The notes under the pieces are model-generated. The model did not search any database. It worked only from the letters and a program-made list of their open reading frames with translations, and had not been told where the DNA came from. DNA of 64,000 nucleotides from Flavobacterium sp. GT3R68. GTDB lineage: Bacteria > Bacteroidota > Bacteroidia > Flavobacteriales > Flavobacteriaceae. The stretch spans positions 98,250 to 162,249 of the forward strand of contig NZ_VJZK01000006.1 in NCBI RefSeq assembly GCF_007109225.1, read 5' to 3'. Every line of letters begins with the position of its first letter. The first letter of the stretch is position 1. Made by a program: the position numbers and the translations under genes. Of the stretch, positions 9,601 to 17,255 are shown in pieces.

Positions 9601-9728
9601 CCAACTCCCCTGATCGGCAGTACAAAGCCCATCAGCAAATACGGGAAGATGTCAGTATGACGCATCGGGCACCATACCCTCAGGAACATGAGATAAATCT
9701 GCCAAGAAATAAAATGATTCCATCTTAA
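6675..9728 (+). CDS. dnaE2: Short DnaE-type DNA polymerase III alpha subunit, probably error-prone (DnaE2-like)
   Basis: At 1017 residues this is shorter than the replicative alpha subunit (about 1160 or more in many bacteria). It has an N-terminal PHP domain, then the C-family palm with RGSGANS, the catalytic Asp pair in PDFDIDW (about residues 343-349) and a third Asp in KFDIL (about 475), then a fingers region and a shortened C-terminus. The PHP metal sites look degraded: the usual HxH near residue 4 reads NCH, and the usual TDH reads TDI. That argues against intrinsic proofreading. Its place after the Y-family polymerase and before an AlkB-like gene, under a self-cleaving repressor, indicates damage-induced mutagenic repair. 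The housekeeping dnaE would be elsewhere. Confidence 0.85.
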   Translation: MYLNCHSFHSLRYGTIPLNDLVEQAVLYNVKAMALTDINTVTGIYDFIKACEAVKMKPLVGVDFRNNGRQLYIGIAQNRKGIAEMNCLLTKHNFENTPLPAPHFENVFIIYPFDKVPDKLKENEFIGISAEQLPKLYNVAWRKKIPKMVIFQPVTYRTKKEFNLHKILRAIDLNIIGSKLTEDDHCKISEVMIPLENLISKFSDYPQIIQNTQKILSECNFEYDFKTPKNKKHYTTNKENDIQLLTKLSYEGMLHRYGPNNSEAIARVEKELKVIHELEFSGYFLITWDIVQYSISQGFLHIGRGSGANSIIAYCLDITDICPLELDLYFERFLNLNRKTPPDFDIDWSWRERDTILEYIFTKYGRDHVAFCGTNVEFKYRSIFREVGKVFGLPKEELDQLAKNPMIKHHGNAVVKMVQAYGKMLEKYPNQRSMHSCGIIISEEPITNFTALEMPPKGFPIVQFDMHVAEEIGFDKFDILSQRGIGHIDDTVKLVKKNQGIDVDIRNTSISKDEGQCNEFLSHGKTIGCFYIESPAMRGLLRRLNCNNYKTLVAASSIIRPGVAQSGMMKEYIFRHNHPDKFDYFHEVFKEQLGETYGIMVYQEDVIKIALHFAGVPASDGDILRRAMSGKGRSKSALQKVKDNFFACCAEKGHPLQLSQEIYRQIESFAGYSFCKAHSASYAVESYQSLYLKVYYPVEFMVAVINNHGGFYRTEVYVHEARMSGAVINNPCVNKSEYETTLYGIDVYLGLMQLEGLETKTTLRIVSERQAHGEYQSLEDFINRIPIGIEGIQTLIFIGAFRFTGQTKNQLLVVARLILVNYKPENRNLMLLQEPVKEYKLPVLERSLFEDAFDEIELLSFPVSCSPFDLLQTNYRGDVLAKDLLKYHRKTVKMMAYLISRKHVPTKIGAMYFGTWIDAEGQFFDTAHFTDSLKQYPFQGGGCYLLLGKVEVDYHFPTITIIKMAKMPFIPDPRYSNSPDRQYKAHQQIREDVSMTHRAPYPQEHEINLPRNKMIPS

Positions 9729-9758
9729 ATCAAGATAAAACTTAATAAAATATACATT

Positions 9759-10394
9759 ATGCTACTTTTTGACGATATAGAACTCTTTACTAACGGCCTT
9801 GGCGGCAAAAAAAAATTTGACCTGCCGGACACCGACTTGATGCTGTGCGATAATTTTTTCAATAAAGATGAATCCGATTATTTTTATACCACACTGCTTA
9901 GGGAAACTCCATGGAGAAAATCTGAAATGACCATGTATGATAAAGTCCACAACATTCCACGATTGATTTCCTGGTATGAAGACAAAGACAATTTAGGAGC
10001 CGATTCAACACGGCCGGACTGGACACCGGAACTACTGAATATCAAAAAGAGCGTCGAAACCGAAACCGAAATGCTGTTCAACAGTGTGCTTCTGAATCTA
10101 TACCGTAATGGGAATGATGGGGTATCATGGCATAGTGACCGCGAGGAAAATTTTGGGAAGGATGCCATTATCGCATCGGTTAGTTTTGGCGAAACCCGGA
10201 TGTTCCGCATGCGTCATAAATTCAGAAAAGACATTCCGATGGTAGAAATTCCGCTGCATCACGGATCGCTACTATTGATGGCAGGAACTACACAAAGCTT
10301 TTGGCAGCATCAGGTTCCGAAAACAGCGAAAGACATTTTGCCACGAATAAATCTAACCTTCCGACAGATAAATCGAGGATTAATTGAACTTTAA
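9759..10394 (+). CDS. alkB: AlkB-like Fe(II)/2-oxoglutarate-dependent DNA dealkylase
   Basis: This 211-residue protein has the AlkB fold signature. The iron ligands are His and Asp in SWHSDRE and the later His in WQHQVPK, and the 2-oxoglutarate-binding Arg is in PRINLTFRQ. An N-terminal part with DNLGADSTRPDWTPELL matches the nucleotide-recognition region of short bacterial AlkB homologues. It would oxidatively remove alkyl groups such as 1-methyladenine and 3-methylcytosine. It follows the DnaE-type polymerase by 30 bases with no terminator, so it probably belongs to the same damage-inducible operon. Confidence 0.85.
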   Translation: MLLFDDIELFTNGLGGKKKFDLPDTDLMLCDNFFNKDESDYFYTTLLRETPWRKSEMTMYDKVHNIPRLISWYEDKDNLGADSTRPDWTPELLNIKKSVETETEMLFNSVLLNLYRNGNDGVSWHSDREENFGKDAIIASVSFGETRMFRMRHKFRKDIPMVEIPLHHGSLLLMAGTTQSFWQHQVPKTAKDILPRINLTFRQINRGLIEL

Positions 10395-10469
10395 AGTTTC
10401 CGCAATTTTCACTAACTTTATAGGATATAACTGCTTAGCTGTCCTGAATATTTCTCCTAATAACCAATT

Positions 10470-11129
10470 ATGATGAAAAAATTTATACAGAATAACAGTC
10501 TCACCATTGTGTTTTTTTTAATGTTTCTAGTTACTATAGTCGGTCAGATTGTATTCGGTTTAGAAGAATACAATAAAGTCCGTGTTGAGGAAAAGCTTGC
10601 TCCTGTAGCATTGAATCAGTATTTTAATTCAGGTCATTTTTTAGAATCCACTTTTGAGAATTGGGAAAGTGAATTTTTGCAAATGGCGCTCTTTGTGGTA
10701 TGTACCATATTTCTGCAGCAAAAAGGTTCCTCAGAATCGAAAGACTTCAGTAAAGTGCAAGAGGTGGATCGCGAACCATCGCCAAAGCGAAAAAATGTGC
10801 CTTGGCCTGTTAAAACGGGTGGATGGATATTATCTCTTTATAAACATTCCTTAACCATTGCGTTATTTTTGTTATTTGCCATATCGTTTGTGATCCATTT
10901 TTATGGAAGTCTCCAGGATGAAAATGAACAATTGGCCCTAAAGCACCAACCACTCGAAACAGTATGGGATTATCTGGCTGATTCCAGATTTTGGTTTGAA
11001 TCGTTCCAAAACTGGCAAAGTGAATTTCTATCCGTTTTTGCAATCGTATTATTATCGATTTGGCTCAGACAAAAAGGGTCGCCACAGTCCAAACCTGTTG
11101 ATGCTCCCAACAGTAAAACTGGCGCGTAG
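10470..11129 (+). CDS. Duplicated membrane protein (DUF6766-like)
   Basis: This 219-residue protein is an internal duplication. Residues about 7-90 and 125-205 are alike, each with NSLTI or HSLTI, a first membrane segment, a loop ending in FE(N/S)(F/W)(E/Q)NWxSEFL, a second membrane segment and the closing QKGSxxSK. That gives four predicted membrane segments. The motif pattern agrees with the DUF6766 family as I remember it; the function is unknown. The spacing of 75 bases from the AlkB-like gene leaves open whether it is part of the damage operon. Confidence 0.65.
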   Translation: MMKKFIQNNSLTIVFFLMFLVTIVGQIVFGLEEYNKVRVEEKLAPVALNQYFNSGHFLESTFENWESEFLQMALFVVCTIFLQQKGSSESKDFSKVQEVDREPSPKRKNVPWPVKTGGWILSLYKHSLTIALFLLFAISFVIHFYGSLQDENEQLALKHQPLETVWDYLADSRFWFESFQNWQSEFLSVFAIVLLSIWLRQKGSPQSKPVDAPNSKTGA

Positions 11130-11137
11130 ATATAAAA

Positions 11138-11165
11138 AAACCGTAAAGCTTAAGATTTACGGTTT
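11138..11165. terminator. Bidirectional terminator hairpin
   Basis: AAACCGTAAA (11138-11147) and TTTACGGTTT (11156-11165) form a perfect 10-bp stem with an 8-base loop between two convergent genes. Confidence 0.8.
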
Positions 11166-11172
11166 GTTGAAA

Positions 11173-11487
11173 TTATTCCGGAAGGACAACCTCACCCTTC
11201 CATTGCAAAATGCCTCCTAAGAGGTTGAATGCGTTTTCAAAACCCATCTGATTCATCAGGTTACAAGCTTGCTCGCTACGCGCCCCTGATCTGCAATAGA
11301 CGTAATAATTGTTCGATTTGTCCAATTCTTCTACCTGATAAATAAATCCCTGCCCTTTGTATATATCGATGTTGATCGCATGGGGAATCATCCCATCATT
11401 AAACTCGTCTTCTGTCCGTACATCCAGAATCACAGCATTGACATCCTGTTCGAGTTGGGCAATCCAATCTTCTTGTCTCAAATTCAT
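11173..11487 (-). CDS. Single-domain rhodanese-like sulfurtransferase
   Basis: This 104-residue protein is a single rhodanese domain. It has LDVRTEDEFNDGMIPHAINI near residues 21-40 and the active-site loop CRSGAR with Cys65, which would carry a persulfide. Single-domain rhodaneses move sulfur between carriers or handle cyanide, sulfide or thiol stress; the partner cannot be read from context. It converges on the DUF6766-like gene across a shared hairpin. Confidence 0.88.
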   Translation of the reverse strand: MNLRQEDWIAQLEQDVNAVILDVRTEDEFNDGMIPHAINIDIYKGQGFIYQVEELDKSNNYYVYCRSGARSEQACNLMNQMGFENAFNLLGGILQWKGEVVLPE

Positions 11488-11525
11488 TTTACAGCTTTAA
11501 TGCATTAGTAGACACCAAAATTCGT

Positions 11526-11533
11526 CAAAAATA
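11526..11533 (-). promoter_or_regulatory. -7 promoter element for the rhodanese gene
   Basis: On the minus strand this reads TATTTTTG, fitting TAnnTTTG, about 38 bases before the rhodanese start. Confidence 0.4.
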
Positions 11534-11563
11534 TAGTAACAAAAAAATGTTTAGACAAAAAAA

Positions 11564-11589
11564 TCCCGATTACACTAATGCAATCGGGA
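11564..11589 (-). terminator. Terminator of the M4 metalloprotease gene
   Basis: TCCCGATT (11564-11571) and AATCGGGA (11582-11589) form an 8-bp stem. On the minus strand it is followed by a run of T, 20 bases after the protease stop codon. Confidence 0.8.
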
Positions 11590-11610
11590 CTTGATAAACT
11601 CAAAAAGGTT

Positions 11611-14559
11611 TTATTCTATAATTAATTTTTTAGAAGCTTTTTTACCATCGCTTTCCACATTCAGGATATATACTCCCTTGGAAAGTCCATTGAATTTTAG
11701 CTCCTGTGTAAATGTTATATCGGAATTAGAAAACGATTTGGAATAGATATTTCTACCACTTATATCAAACAGGCTCACATTCACATCCGATGTAGCGCTC
11801 AATGAAAGCATAACAGTTCCTTTTGAAGGATTTGGATAAAGTGCAAAAGTATTAAAGTTATTTTGAGTTGCTCCCAAAAGTGTTCCTTCAATAACAAAAT
11901 TATCAATGATAGCGCCCTCTTCTGTAGCTGAATCATCGGAATGGAATACAAATCGGAACAACATATTCGATTGTGGTGTGGCACCGCCATTACCAAACTG
12001 TGCTAAACTATAACTGTATTCTCTCATTTTAGCGTTAATTCCATCCCCTCTAGGATTCGCAAGCGCACCTTCGCCTGTCCATTGTCCACCAATACAATTG
12101 AAACAATCTGTTCCGTTTGGCAATCTTGAACTGGTATACCAGGTTGAACTGGTTCCTGTTCCTAAAGGACTCCATGTAGTCCCATCTGTAGAATATTCCA
12201 TGTACATAAGATCCCAATCGGTCTCAAAGTCATAAGCCATATTAAATTTCACAACCGGGCTGGTAACATTTGTAAGATTATAACATTGGGAAACCAGAAA
12301 AGCCTTTGTTTTATCCGGGTATAATCCAGCTAATTTAGTCGCATATACGGGAGAATTTCCAGCAACTGTATTACTTAATTGGGTTTTTGTTGAAGTTCCT
12401 CTCTGCCACACACTGTTTGTACCCGCTTGATCAATTGAAACCAAGGCATCTGCAGCAGTATTAAATGAATTGATCGTTCCAACCGTTCCGGCATCATTCA
12501 CCACAATAAGAGATGTTTTTGTATTGTTTGCAGCATTCCCATCGCTTGTCACTGTTGTAGTCACGCTAAGGATATGTGTCCCTCTCGACAACGCCCCGAT
12601 AGTAAATGGGAAATTTTGGGTAGAACAAGCCGTTAAAGATCCTGTCCAGGATGTATTAGTTGCTGTACCTCCATCAATATTATAAGAAATTGTTACCGAT
12701 GTAATAGGATTAGTTCCTGCATTTTCAAAAATTATACTTGGACTGAAACTGGTGTTACAGGCAACGGCTATATTTTTAGTAACACTTTTAAGGTTGACAT
12801 CATTTGGGTAAGCTGTATAGCTTGTTCCTACGTTTACGGCGAACCAGGAATCCATTACCGCTTTATATTCCGCGCTTGAAGCACAATACAAATTTCCTGC
12901 CACAGCAAGACAAGCGTTTCTCGCATCAGCATAAGTTGAATTGGAGGTTAGATAATCTCTTTCAGCTAAATAAGCAATTTCGGCTGCCTTCGCCAAACCA
13001 ATTCCGGTAACATTATATGTATCTCTTTGAGCAACCGGAGCGTTATTTGTTGCGGCCTCTCCTACAGCAAGGATATAAAACCAGTGGTTCATTACACCGC
13101 TGTTTTTATGAACACCACAATAATCATTTCCGGATGTCGGAGTACAAGTCCCATCATCGGCAGTAGTGGTCCAGTACGTTCCTTTTACACAATCCGGATC
13201 GCTTTTCACGTTAGGATCAGCCATAGAACGCAGTCCGCCACCTGCAGCCAGGTCCTCACCTATTTTCCAAACGTTTGCTACTGGAACTCCCGTCATCGAA
13301 CCCGTTCTTCCGTAATGCTCAATACAGGCTCCCCAAATATCCGAATATCCCTCATTCATTCCACCCGACTGATTTTGGTAAGCCAGGTTAGCGGTGTATG
13401 TACAAATAGCATGACCAATTTCGTGGGCACATACATCAATTGATGTCAAAGCATTTAGCGAAATACCGTCACCATAAGTCATCACAGAACCGTTCCAAAA
13501 AGCGTTGTCCAAATCAGTTCCCGCAACTTTTCTAAAGTGAACATAACTTTTTATTTGTGCACCTGCATCGTCATAACTGTTTCTGCTAAAAACGTTTTTC
13601 CAGAAATCGTAAGTCATTTCGGCACCCCAGTGGGCATCCAAAGCCGCATCGTCTTTATTGGTGTTGCTAAATTCTGCGGCTGTCCAGCTATTATCCAGAT
13701 CTTCGAAATGCTTATCCTGATACGTAGTCAATTTTTCACAATTGTATGTAACAATACCATTTCCGGCTCCTCTGGTTATTTCCTGCAAATTGTATTTGGA
13801 AGTTATTGCATTCAGCGAAGTTTCAATATTTTTAGCACCACTATATCTGGTTGCTGCATTTCCTGTTGCCAGCGCTTCAATTTTAGCGGCATATTCTTTT
13901 GATTCCTTATCAGAAATTAATCTGTTGGCATGTTTGATAAGTGGATTTTTATATAATATTTCGCCGGTGTGAGCATCAACAAATATTTCTTCACGTGAAA
14001 TCGGCTCCATCGCATACACATCAAATTTATAGGCTAAGCGTACTTCCCCGGTTCTTACTTTTGGAAAAACAACCAATTCCCCTTGAGGTTTACTGTAATC
14101 CATTATTTTGGCCTGAACGGCATCTTCCCAAAGGTATTTCTGGGCATGAGTATCAATTAAAGCACGTTCGAACGCGTCAGCTTCACTCAAAGTTGGAGTT
14201 AGATTCAACTGATCTGCATTGTAGATTTCCCCATTTACCGAAGTAACCATACCATTTAAACTGTGGGTAATCAACATTCCGAATTCAACTTTTATTCCTT
14301 TATAGAATTGTTGGTAGCGCTGATGCGTCATTTCGATTTTATCAGTTGTAGCTTTTTTAGTCTCAAAAGTGTTGTCTTTTCCAAGGTTATTAGCCTTTGT
14401 AAAAGCAGCAATTGCAGCATCCAAAGGAATTCCATCTTCAAAAGAAACGGTTTTTTGGTAAGGCGCATCATCCTGCATCTTACTATTTACCTGTGCCGAA
14501 ACCGTTGAAGCAGTAATAAGCAATAATGCTATAAATGCGGAAAAATAATTTTTTTTCAT
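11611..14559 (-). CDS. Secreted M4 (thermolysin-like) metalloprotease with type IX type A sorting domain
   Basis: This 982-residue protein starts with a signal peptide (about 1-22). An FTP/PepSY-like propeptide follows, then the M4 catalytic domain. The zinc motif is HEIGH near residue 376 (the usual form is HExxH) with the third ligand in NEGYSDIWG about 25 residues later. A long beta-rich region follows with CARDB-like and jelly-roll character. The last 75 residues are a type A sorting domain: LYPNPSKGTVMLSL, then LFDISGRNIYSK, LSKGVYILNV and KKLIIE. It would be secreted by the type IX system and activated by propeptide removal, acting in extracellular protein digestion. It is monocistronic, with its own terminator. 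Confidence 0.93.
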   Translation of the reverse strand: MKKNYFSAFIALLLITASTVSAQVNSKMQDDAPYQKTVSFEDGIPLDAAIAAFTKANNLGKDNTFETKKATTDKIEMTHQRYQQFYKGIKVEFGMLITHSLNGMVTSVNGEIYNADQLNLTPTLSEADAFERALIDTHAQKYLWEDAVQAKIMDYSKPQGELVVFPKVRTGEVRLAYKFDVYAMEPISREEIFVDAHTGEILYKNPLIKHANRLISDKESKEYAAKIEALATGNAATRYSGAKNIETSLNAITSKYNLQEITRGAGNGIVTYNCEKLTTYQDKHFEDLDNSWTAAEFSNTNKDDAALDAHWGAEMTYDFWKNVFSRNSYDDAGAQIKSYVHFRKVAGTDLDNAFWNGSVMTYGDGISLNALTSIDVCAHEIGHAICTYTANLAYQNQSGGMNEGYSDIWGACIEHYGRTGSMTGVPVANVWKIGEDLAAGGGLRSMADPNVKSDPDCVKGTYWTTTADDGTCTPTSGNDYCGVHKNSGVMNHWFYILAVGEAATNNAPVAQRDTYNVTGIGLAKAAEIAYLAERDYLTSNSTYADARNACLAVAGNLYCASSAEYKAVMDSWFAVNVGTSYTAYPNDVNLKSVTKNIAVACNTSFSPSIIFENAGTNPITSVTISYNIDGGTATNTSWTGSLTACSTQNFPFTIGALSRGTHILSVTTTVTSDGNAANNTKTSLIVVNDAGTVGTINSFNTAADALVSIDQAGTNSVWQRGTSTKTQLSNTVAGNSPVYATKLAGLYPDKTKAFLVSQCYNLTNVTSPVVKFNMAYDFETDWDLMYMEYSTDGTTWSPLGTGTSSTWYTSSRLPNGTDCFNCIGGQWTGEGALANPRGDGINAKMREYSYSLAQFGNGGATPQSNMLFRFVFHSDDSATEEGAIIDNFVIEGTLLGATQNNFNTFALYPNPSKGTVMLSLSATSDVNVSLFDISGRNIYSKSFSNSDITFTQELKFNGLSKGVYILNVESDGKKASKKLIIE

Positions 14560-14677
14560 GGTAATGGGGTTGTATTAATAGAATAAGGCAACGAATATAT
14601 TAATAATTTATCAAATTCTAAAATTTTGAATTGTTAGAATTTTAGACAAAAAAAAATTAACATAAAAATAACAACAC

Positions 14678-14725
14678 ATTTGTATGCACAAATTAAAAAA
14701 GCTCAGTACATTTGTATCTACAAAT
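14678..14725. promoter_or_regulatory. Twin operator candidates for the MarR regulator, overlapping its promoter
   Basis: Two near-identical palindromes stand 32 bases apart, about three helical turns: ATTTGTATGCACAAAT (14678-14693) and ATTTGTATCTACAAAT (14710-14725). The second overlaps the -7 element TACATTTG (14707-14714), and the first covers the expected -33 zone. This is the usual arrangement for a MarR dimer that represses its own operon. The binding itself is inferred. Confidence 0.7.
14707..14714 (+). promoter_or_regulatory. -7 promoter element of the marR-nitroreductase-YceI operon
   Basis: TACATTTG is an exact TAnnTTTG, 27 bases before the chosen marR start. It lies inside the longer open frame that starts at 14684, which argues against that upstream start. 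Confidence 0.6.
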
Positions 14726-14740
14726 ATTGTAATAACAATT

Positions 14741-15196
14741 ATGACAATTGAAGATATAATTAAATCCAATGCACCCCTGCCAATTCCTAAAAAAACGGTA
14801 TTGAATATTTTTTACACTCAAAATATGATAGCCGATAAATTTAACGACTTGCTCAAACCTTATGATCTTTCAGGAGAACAATTTAATGTTTTGAGAATCT
14901 TGAGAGGACAGCACGGGCAACCAGCCAATATGTGTCTGATTCAGGAGAGAATGTTGGCCAGAACCAGCAATACTACCCGGTTGGTCGATAAATTACTTTT
15001 GAAAGAATATGTTACCCGCGAAGTATGTCCGGAAAACAGAAGGAAAATGGAAGTACAGATTACCGAAAAAGGACTCAAACTCTTAGAGGAACTCGACCCC
15101 AAAGTAGTTGAACACGAATTATCTTTTTCGAGAAATTTAAATCCCGAAGAGTTGGAAATATTAAACACCTTATTAGAAAAATTCAGAAATCAATAA
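14741..15196 (+). CDS. MarR-family transcriptional regulator
   Basis: From the ATG at 14741 the protein has 151 residues, a normal MarR length, beginning MTIEDIIK. The in-frame ATG at 14684 is rejected because it lies in a palindromic operator and upstream of the -7 element. The winged helix is at about 40-110, with LSGEQFNVLRILRG, a recognition region ERMLARTSNTTRLVDKL and a wing EVCPENRRKMEVQITEKG. MarR dimers usually repress their own operon and release DNA on binding a phenolic, quinone or oxidant. The following nitroreductase supports a redox or electrophile signal. The nitroreductase starts 20 bases after the stop. Confidence 0.88.
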   Translation: MTIEDIIKSNAPLPIPKKTVLNIFYTQNMIADKFNDLLKPYDLSGEQFNVLRILRGQHGQPANMCLIQERMLARTSNTTRLVDKLLLKEYVTREVCPENRRKMEVQITEKGLKLLEELDPKVVEHELSFSRNLNPEELEILNTLLEKFRNQ

Positions 15197-15216
15197 ATAA
15201 ACAATTACAGCAAAAT

Positions 15217-15849
15217 ATGAGTAATTTCATTCACCATCAAAATTGGAGGTATGCAACTAAAAAATTTGATGCAGCAAAAAAAATAGCCCCGGAAGATTTA
15301 AACATTTTGAAGGAAGCTATCCGTTTGAGCTCTTCTTCTTACGGATTACAGCCGTACAAAGTACTAATCGTTGAAAACAAGGATCTTCGCGAGAAACTTA
15401 AGGCAGCTGCCTGGGGTCAAAACCAGATTACGGATGCTTCACAAGTGATTGTTTTCGCTAATCTGATCAACATAGGCAATGAAGAAATTGACGCTTATGT
15501 CCGCAATATTAGTGAGACCAGAGGGATTCCAACTGAAAATCTTTCAGGTTATGGGGACTTCATGAAATCGAAAATCACTTCTATGGCACAGGATTTGAAA
15601 AGCATCTGGACATCGAAGCAAACGTATTTAGCTCTGGGGAATTTGTTGAATGCTGCAGCTGAATTAAAAATCGACGTAACACCTATGGAGGGGTTTGATG
15701 CTGGTGCCTTCAATGAAATATTAGGTTTAACCGAAAAAGGACTGAATGCGTCAGTAATTGCTACTATCGGTTACCGACATAACGATGATGAGACACAGCA
15801 TCACAAGAAAGTAAGAAAATCACAAGAAGAATTATTTATCAATTTATAA
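15217..15849 (+). CDS. NAD(P)H-dependent nitroreductase-family flavoprotein
   Basis: This 210-residue protein has the nitroreductase (NfsB-type) pattern. An N-terminal WRYATKKFD is followed by LKEAIRLSSSSYGLQPYKVLIV, which lines the FMN pocket, a central helix with TYLALGNLLNAAAELKIDVTPMEGFD, and a C-terminal IGYRHNDDETQHHKKVR. These enzymes use FMN to reduce nitroaromatics and quinones. It lies in a three-gene operon under a MarR-type regulator, together with a YceI protein. The substrate in the cell is not known. Confidence 0.9.
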   Translation: MSNFIHHQNWRYATKKFDAAKKIAPEDLNILKEAIRLSSSSYGLQPYKVLIVENKDLREKLKAAAWGQNQITDASQVIVFANLINIGNEEIDAYVRNISETRGIPTENLSGYGDFMKSKITSMAQDLKSIWTSKQTYLALGNLLNAAAELKIDVTPMEGFDAGAFNEILGLTEKGLNASVIATIGYRHNDDETQHHKKVRKSQEELFINL

Positions 15850-15875
15850 TCAATAACTAAACTCAATTTACACAC

Positions 15876-16442
15876 ATGAAGAATTTAAAAACAATTGCAT
15901 TAGCATTATTAGTAGCTTTCGGAACTGCAACGGTAACAGCTCAAACAAAAAAAGTTGACGTATCAAAAAGCCAGATTAACTGGGTTGGTAAAAAAGTAAC
16001 CGGACAACACGAAGGGACTATTAATTTACAGGACGGTGCCTTAGTATTCAAAGGGAAAAAATTAACAGGAGGAAATTTTACAGTTAACATGACAACCATC
16101 AGTGCTACAGACTTATCCGGAAAAGGGAAAGCAAGTTTAGACGGTCACTTGAAAGCTGAAGATTTCTTCGGAACTGACAAATACCCAACATCAAAATTGG
16201 TTTTTAAAACTATAGCTGACAAAGGAAACAACACATATACTGTAACTGCTGATTTGACTATCAAAGAAATAACAAATCCAATCACTTTTGATGTTGTTGT
16301 AAACAAAGGCGTTGCAACAACAAAATTAATTGTGGACAGAACCAAATACGATATTAAGTATGGTTCAGGAAGTTTCTTCGAAGGATTGGGAGACAAAACA
16401 ATATCTGATAACTTTGAATTAAACGTTAATTTACAGTACTAA
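15876..16442 (+). CDS. Periplasmic YceI-family protein (operon copy)
   Basis: This 188-residue protein has a signal peptide (about 1-22, ending TVTAQ) and a YceI beta-barrel, a lipocalin-like fold known in some members to bind isoprenoids. Family patterns include SQINWVGKKVTGQHEG, the GxLDGHLKAEDFFG segment with the paired YPTSKLVFK strand, and the closing KYGSGSFF. It is 26 bases after the nitroreductase and ends the operon, with a strong terminator behind it. It is closely related to the YceI gene at 16640. A role in carrying or protecting quinones or lipids under stress is inference. Confidence 0.9.
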   Translation: MKNLKTIALALLVAFGTATVTAQTKKVDVSKSQINWVGKKVTGQHEGTINLQDGALVFKGKKLTGGNFTVNMTTISATDLSGKGKASLDGHLKAEDFFGTDKYPTSKLVFKTIADKGNNTYTVTADLTIKEITNPITFDVVVNKGVATTKLIVDRTKYDIKYGSGSFFEGLGDKTISDNFELNVNLQY

Positions 16443-16470
16443 TTAATAGAAAAGCATACCACTATAAATA

Positions 16471-16500
16471 AAAACCCTGATGAGAAATTGTCAGGGTTTT
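16471..16500 (+). terminator. Terminator of the marR-nitroreductase-YceI operon
   Basis: AAAACCCTGA (16471-16480) pairs with TCAGGGTTTT (16491-16500) and is followed by CTTTT. Confidence 0.8.
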
Positions 16501-16557
16501 CTTTTATAATAGAAATAATTTTCATGGATTTAATTAAAATTCAATATGTTTTTTATG

Positions 16558-16565
16558 TAACTTTG
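16558..16565 (+). promoter_or_regulatory. -7 promoter element of the second YceI gene
   Basis: TAACTTTG fits TAnnTTTG, 75 bases before the start. No ATTTGTA palindrome of the upstream operon is present here. Confidence 0.5.
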
Positions 16566-16639
16566 TTAAAAGTCAATTCAGGATAACTCCAATTCCTTTA
16601 TTGGAAATTTAAAATCAGTATTAATTTAAATCAAGTACA

Positions 16640-17197
16640 ATGAATAAGATTCTATCCGTTTTATTGGTATTATTTATTAGTATTACCATTTCCGCACAAA
16701 CAAAGCCAATCAATATTTCAAAAAGCAAAATTACCTGGGTCGGTAAAAAAGTCACCGGTCAGCACGAAGGTATCATTAAGTTTAAGGAGGGGGCTCTGAT
16801 ATTCAAAAACAAGAAGCTCATTGGAGGACATTTCACAGCGGATATGACTTCGCTTACCAATACAGATCAAAGCGGAAAAGATAAAGAAAAATTGGAAGGA
16901 CATTTGCGATCCGGCGATTTCTTTGATGTCGAAAATTTCGGCACTTCAAAACTGGTCTTCAAATCCATTACCAGTAAAAAACTCAATTCCTATACTGTTA
17001 ACGCGGATTTGACCATCAAAGGCAAAACCAAACCGGTTACGTTTGACATGTTTATAAAGGGTCGGGGCGCTAAAGCAAAAGTAATTATCGACAGAACAAA
17101 ATACGGTATTCAATACGGTTCCGGCAGCTTTTTCGATGATTTGGGAGACCGAACCATCTATGATGAATTCGAACTGAATGTAAGTTTGTTTTTTTAA
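16640..17197 (+). CDS. Periplasmic YceI-family protein (second copy)
   Basis: This 185-residue protein is a tandem paralogue of the previous gene. It has a signal peptide (about 1-20), KITWVGKKVTGQHEG, LEGHLRSGDFFDVENFGTSKLVFK and IQYGSGSFFDDLGD. It has its own promoter and lacks the twin MarR sites, so the two copies are probably expressed under different conditions. The ligand is unknown; binding of a polyprenyl or lipid molecule is possible from the family. Confidence 0.88.
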   Translation: MNKILSVLLVLFISITISAQTKPINISKSKITWVGKKVTGQHEGIIKFKEGALIFKNKKLIGGHFTADMTSLTNTDQSGKDKEKLEGHLRSGDFFDVENFGTSKLVFKSITSKKLNSYTVNADLTIKGKTKPVTFDMFIKGRGAKAKVIIDRTKYGIQYGSGSFFDDLGDRTIYDEFELNVSLFF

Positions 17198-17210
17198 CAT
17201 CAGAAAAATA

Positions 17211-17246
17211 AAAAAGAGGCTGTTGATATCGACAGCCTCTTTTTTT
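17211..17246. terminator. Bidirectional terminator between YceI and the permease-peptidase gene
   Basis: GAGGCTGT (17216-17223) pairs with ACAGCCTC (17232-17239), with A and T runs on the two sides, so it works for both convergent genes. Confidence 0.85.
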
Positions 17247-17255
17247 TGTGCAAAT

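Noticed and set aside
14613..14642. Inverted repeat AAATTCTAA/TTAGAATTT between the M4 protease and marR
   Set aside because: It is AT-rich with a 12-base spacer and no relation to a promoter element that I can show; it may be chance.
14684..14740. Upstream start for the MarR gene
   Set aside because: The ATG lies inside a palindromic operator and before the -7 element; the protein from 14741 already has a normal MarR length.
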